Translations under genes and position numbers: made by a program
The notes under the pieces: generated by a model
Database searches by the model: none
Seen by the model: the letters and a program-made list of their open reading frames with translations, nothing else
What the model was told of the DNA's origin: nothing
Assembly (NCBI GenBank): GCA_019057775.1
Contig: JAHLWT010000217.1
Span: 1-26,158 of the forward strand
Source: Promethearchaeota archaeon
GTDB taxonomy: Archaea; Asgardarchaeota; Lokiarchaeia; Sigynarchaeales; SOKP01
Reading direction: 5' to 3'
Length of the DNA stretch: 26,158 nucleotides
In this document: one piece after another, positions 23,536 through 26,158 of the stretch
Layout of the letters: each line of letters begins with the position of its first letter
Position numbering within the stretch: the first letter of the stretch is position 1

Positions 23536-25305
23536 ATGCGAATAGGAAAAAAGCTATTCATCGGATTTGCATGTTTAATAGGACTATCATCTATTTTAGG
23601 AGTAGTAAGTGTTTTTCAACTTAATGCTCTGGATGCTGAAATTAAACGTATAGCTGATATCGACGCTATTGCTATTGATTTAATAAAAACCATGGAATTC
23701 GAGGCTGATTACGAAGTCCGTGAAATGTATATGTATTTGGGAGGGGATACACATGGCGTAAGAGATAAGATTAACAGTACTGCAGTACATTTTGACGAGG
23801 AATTAGACCAGCTTAAAGAATTACTTCCAAAATATCAAGACGATTTAGAGATAATTGAGAATGATCATCATAAGATGATTGAGAGAATTTTAACAATACT
23901 AGATGAGCAAGATGATATTTGGTTACATGTAAAGGAGATTGATGCTCAAGAAGCGGTTATTATTGAGCATTTAGAGGACTTAATCTCTCAACAAACAGAT
24001 CCATATATGAAGCTTAATGCAAGCCATTTAGAAACTTTTCTCGCAGAACAAATTAAATATACTCTCGAATATATTTTATATCATGAAGAAGCTGATGAAG
24101 TAGCAGCAAAAGCACACTTTTTGAGTGCACAGGAGGAATTTAATAAGAGTCTTTCAATTCTAAAAGCTGGAGGAATTAATATTACATTAATTAATTCTAT
24201 TGAGACTGAGCATTTAACTTTAGATGGCTTAATAGAAGCAGAACATACAGGGATATTTGCCGAGCATGATGATATTATTGCTCAAGAGGTAGCAATTGAG
24301 ACAAACTTTACTGAGATGGCTTATGAAATAAATTATTTAGATGAAGTAATACTTGCAGATATGGAACAAACTAAGAAAAGTGCTGATGCGACTTCTTTCT
24401 CATCATTAATAATTACAATTGTATTTATAGTGATATCAGTTGTATTAGGGATTGCTATTTCAATACCAATAGTCAGAGGTATCACCAAGGGGATTAATGA
24501 TTTAGTGGACACATCAGATTTAATCGCAAAAGGAGATCTTACAAAAAAAATAGAGGTTCATGGTAAGGGTAGTGATGAGATAAGCAAATTAAACAGTTCA
24601 TTTAGTACGATGGTAGGTAATTTAAAGAATTTAATTTCCAATTCTCAAGAAGCAAGTGTAAATGTTGCTAATATCGCAACAGAACTAGCGGCAAGTTCTA
24701 GTGAGGTAAACGCAGCATCAGAAGAAATATCTTCGACAACAGAAGAGGTTGCACAGAACACACAACAACAAGTTCAGACACTTACAGACATTAGCAATAT
24801 GGCTCTTGAAATTAACAATTTTTCTCATGAAATTATGAGCTCAAGTGATGATATTAAAAATGTCATGGACATTATCGTTGGAATTTCAGATCAAACTAAT
24901 CTGCTTGCCCTTAACGCAAGTATTGAGGCAGGACGAGCTGGAGAACACGGAAGGGGATTCGCTGTAGTGGCTGACGAAGTTCGAAAACTTGCTGAAGAAT
25001 CAAAGGATTCAGTTGCGAATTCTAGTGGAAAAATAATACAAATTATTAATCTCATCCAAAGATCAGTTGAATTAATAGGCAAAATTACAGAGGATATTCA
25101 AGGGGCACTTGCGGGAATCGAGGAAACATCACAAGCTCTGGAGGGAATTAGTTCCTCCACTGAACAACAAACAGCTTCAATGCAGGAAGTAACATCAACA
25201 TCTAATAGATTAGGTACGTTAGCAGAAGACCTAAAAAGCGAATTAGAGAAGTTTGTGCTATCAAAAGAAGAGATAAAAGAATTTATCAAAGAACCTGAAA
25301 AATAA
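23536..25305 (+). CDS. Methyl-accepting chemotaxis protein (membrane chemoreceptor)
   Basis: A 589-residue transducer. Membrane helix 1 is at about 7-28, an extracellular helical sensor fills 30-285, membrane helix 2 is at about 288-312 ([21 protein letters not shown]), and a HAMP domain follows (about 313-366, with [14 protein letters not shown]). The cytoplasmic coiled coil has the highly conserved tip [39 protein letters not shown] near 447-490, which binds CheA and CheW. Adaptation sites are probably in the flanking Glu/Gln-rich helices. The sensor appears to contain two copies of a ~114-residue helical unit. No CheW-binding C-terminal pentapeptide is seen. No CheA, CheW, CheR or CheY gene lies in the window, so this is an isolated receptor whose signalling proteins must be elsewhere. 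The ligand is unknown. Start ATG at 23536 is fixed by AGGTGA. Confidence 0.93.
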   Translation: MRIGKKLFIGFACLIGLSSILGVVSVFQLNALDAEIKRIADIDAIAIDLIKTMEFEADYEVREMYMYLGGDTHGVRDKINSTAVHFDEELDQLKELLPKYQDDLEIIENDHHKMIERILTILDEQDDIWLHVKEIDAQEAVIIEHLEDLISQQTDPYMKLNASHLETFLAEQIKYTLEYILYHEEADEVAAKAHFLSAQEEFNKSLSILKAGGINITLINSIETEHLTLDGLIEAEHTGIFAEHDDIIAQEVAIETNFTEMAYEINYLDEVILADMEQTKKSADATSFSSLIITIVFIVISVVLGIAISIPIVRGITKGINDLVDTSDLIAKGDLTKKIEVHGKGSDEISKLNSSFSTMVGNLKNLISNSQEASVNVANIATELAASSSEVNAASEEISSTTEEVAQNTQQQVQTLTDISNMALEINNFSHEIMSSSDDIKNVMDIIVGISDQTNLLALNASIEAGRAGEHGRGFAVVADEVRKLAEESKDSVANSSGKIIQIINLIQRSVELIGKITEDIQGALAGIEETSQALEGISSSTEQQTASMQEVTSTSNRLGTLAEDLKSELEKFVLSKEEIKEFIKEPEK

Positions 25306-25353
25306 AATAAGAAGTCTATGTTAAAGAGAGTAATAAAAAATTAAAATTTAAAC

Positions 25354-25365
25354 TTTTTTTTTTTT
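25354..25365 (+). terminator. T12 tract, probable terminator of the chemoreceptor gene
   Basis: Twelve T residues start 49 bases after the stop codon. It is the longest T tract in the window and no gene crosses it, which suits archaeal termination. Confidence 0.5.
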
Positions 25366-25616
25366 CATATTTAATAAAATATAATTTTATAGTATTTCTT
25401 GCTAGATCAATTCAATTATCTAATAATTAGATCAGAGGGTTACCTTGCATATGGAAAGGTGTATCCAGTAGAAGTTAAAATCCCTATAACATTACATTTT
25501 TGAGTATATTAGAAAAGCAAGATTCATCTTAGAAGGGGTTGTAAAGATATTTATATAACTGTGGAGTATTTTATAGGTTAAAATTATTAAGAGTCTATTT
25601 TTGGAAATGAGATTGT
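25366..25616. other. Non-coding stretch with a possible decayed coding fragment
   Basis: No intact gene. A 36-codon open frame (25393-25500, plus; contains EGYLAYGKVYPVEVKIPIT) reads like protein but has no start codon and no recognised family. A second short frame of similar feel follows in another phase up to about 25555. Together with the kinase remnant to the right this may be a small gene graveyard. Confidence 0.3.
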
Positions 25617-26114
25617 TTATGAGATTAGAATAAGGATTAAATCATTGACATTACAGCCAGTTAATCCTGTAATTATTTCATATTGTACAACCTTGAAAAA
25701 TCTATTTGAGTTATTATTTTTTAAAAACTCGTTGAGTTCAAAACTTATTTCATCTATTTGATTAAAAACATTTTTATCTATTAAAGCCCCCATCGCTTTG
25801 CTGTTCCCCTCAATACCATCTAAATTTACACCTAAAATTAAAAAATCAGCATTTAAATTCTTGTCTTTAGCATAATTTAAGAAACTTAATAACATCTCTT
25901 GATTTCTACCACCAATCCCATTCCCTTTTATCGTTACAGTTAATTCTCCTGTTCCTATCAAGGCCAACTTACTATTTTTATCATGTGGAGGTTTCTGCTC
26001 GATTTTGCATGATACTAAATTATAGAGAGAGATCCCAAATTCTTGCGCTTCTCCTCTTACTTCACTTGAGAAAAATTCTATTTTAAAATTATTTAGTTCT
26101 AAAAATGAGATTAC
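25617..26114 (-). pseudogene. Glycerate 2-kinase (MOFRL-type) C-terminal remnant
   Basis: About 165 codons on the minus strand match the C-terminal MOFRL domain of glycerate 2-kinases, which phosphorylate D-glycerate. Conserved landmarks are SSEVRGEAQEFG, then GTGELTVTIKGNGIGGRNQE, and a NVNDL end. Several key positions have changed: the usual GTDG..G is GVNLDGIEG and the GPTGTN loop is GLTGCN. The frame is closed by an in-frame TAA at 26115-26117 and no frame carries the N-terminal kinase domain through to the window edge, so it looks like a broken or frameshifted gene. An internal TTG at 25967 could in principle start a stand-alone MOFRL domain, but the homology runs well upstream of it. 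The rest of the gene, if any, lies beyond the right edge. Confidence 0.7.
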
Positions 26115-26158
26115 TTAATTTTCATCCAAATTTTAAACTCCATTATTTTTAAAATATT

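Noticed and set aside
1..26158. Search for tRNA, rRNA, CRISPR arrays, insertion sequences or phage genes
   Set aside because: No cloverleaf-like T-loop sequences, direct-repeat/spacer pattern, transposase motifs or integrase were seen by reading; a covariance-model search would be needed for a firm negative.

Overview
The window is AT-rich (intergenic stretches are largely A and T) and densely coding, and it looks like chromosome from an archaeon, most likely an Asgard (Promethearchaeota, Lokiarchaeia-like) lineage. The support is indirect: a two-domain longin plus roadblock-like protein, an arrestin-fold (Spo0M-like) protein, a geranylgeranyl-reductase-type flavoprotein of the kind that saturates archaeal lipids, a tungsten-type aldehyde:ferredoxin oxidoreductase, archaeal TATA-like boxes and a DUSP23-like phosphatase. 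No rRNA, tRNA, CRISPR array, transposase or phage gene was seen, so the taxonomic call rests on gene content alone.

Layout. Positions 97-6931 form a carboxylic acid/aldehyde region: an acyl-CoA synthetase, an aldehyde:ferredoxin oxidoreductase, a convergent MFS transporter whose end overlaps the oxidoreductase, and a second acyl-CoA synthetase. Together they suggest uptake or export of a small organic compound, ferredoxin-coupled oxidation of aldehyde to acid (or the reverse), and CoA activation of the acid. Positions 6948-8394 hold a thioredoxin (minus) and a nitroreductase-family flavoprotein (plus), transcribed divergently. Positions 8553-10078 carry the longin/roadblock-like protein and the arrestin-fold protein, the most eukaryote-flavoured pair. 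Positions 10306-13491 hold a membrane M48 (HtpX-like) protease with an extra C-terminal beta-rich domain and a GGR-type FAD enzyme. A beta-lactamase-fold serine hydrolase follows (13508-14662), then a 693-base region that is mostly non-coding but contains a probable 57-residue gene missed by length cut-offs.

Positions 15356-17698 encode a 780-residue helical repeat protein with about ten copies of a 58-residue unit followed by ordinary 34-residue TPRs. A YtcJ-type amidohydrolase (plus) ends base-to-base against two tandem paralogous alpha/beta hydrolases (minus). Further upstream on the same minus strand are an unrecognised 389-residue protein with a proline-rich linker and a DUSP23-like tyrosine phosphatase. 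The last part has a membrane chemoreceptor with an apparently duplicated helical sensor region and, at the right edge, a decayed glycerate 2-kinase (MOFRL) remnant.

Translation signals. Several genes have a clear Shine-Dalgarno site (AGGTGA or GGAG), and start codons include TTG and probably GTG. The M48 protease has a good AGGTGA but no normal start codon in the right frame beside it, pointing to an ATA start, a one-base error, or use of an internal ATG. The best candidates for something new are the 58-residue repeat protein, the 389-residue orphan beside the phosphatase, the longin/roadblock plus arrestin pair, and the small gene at 14767-14940.
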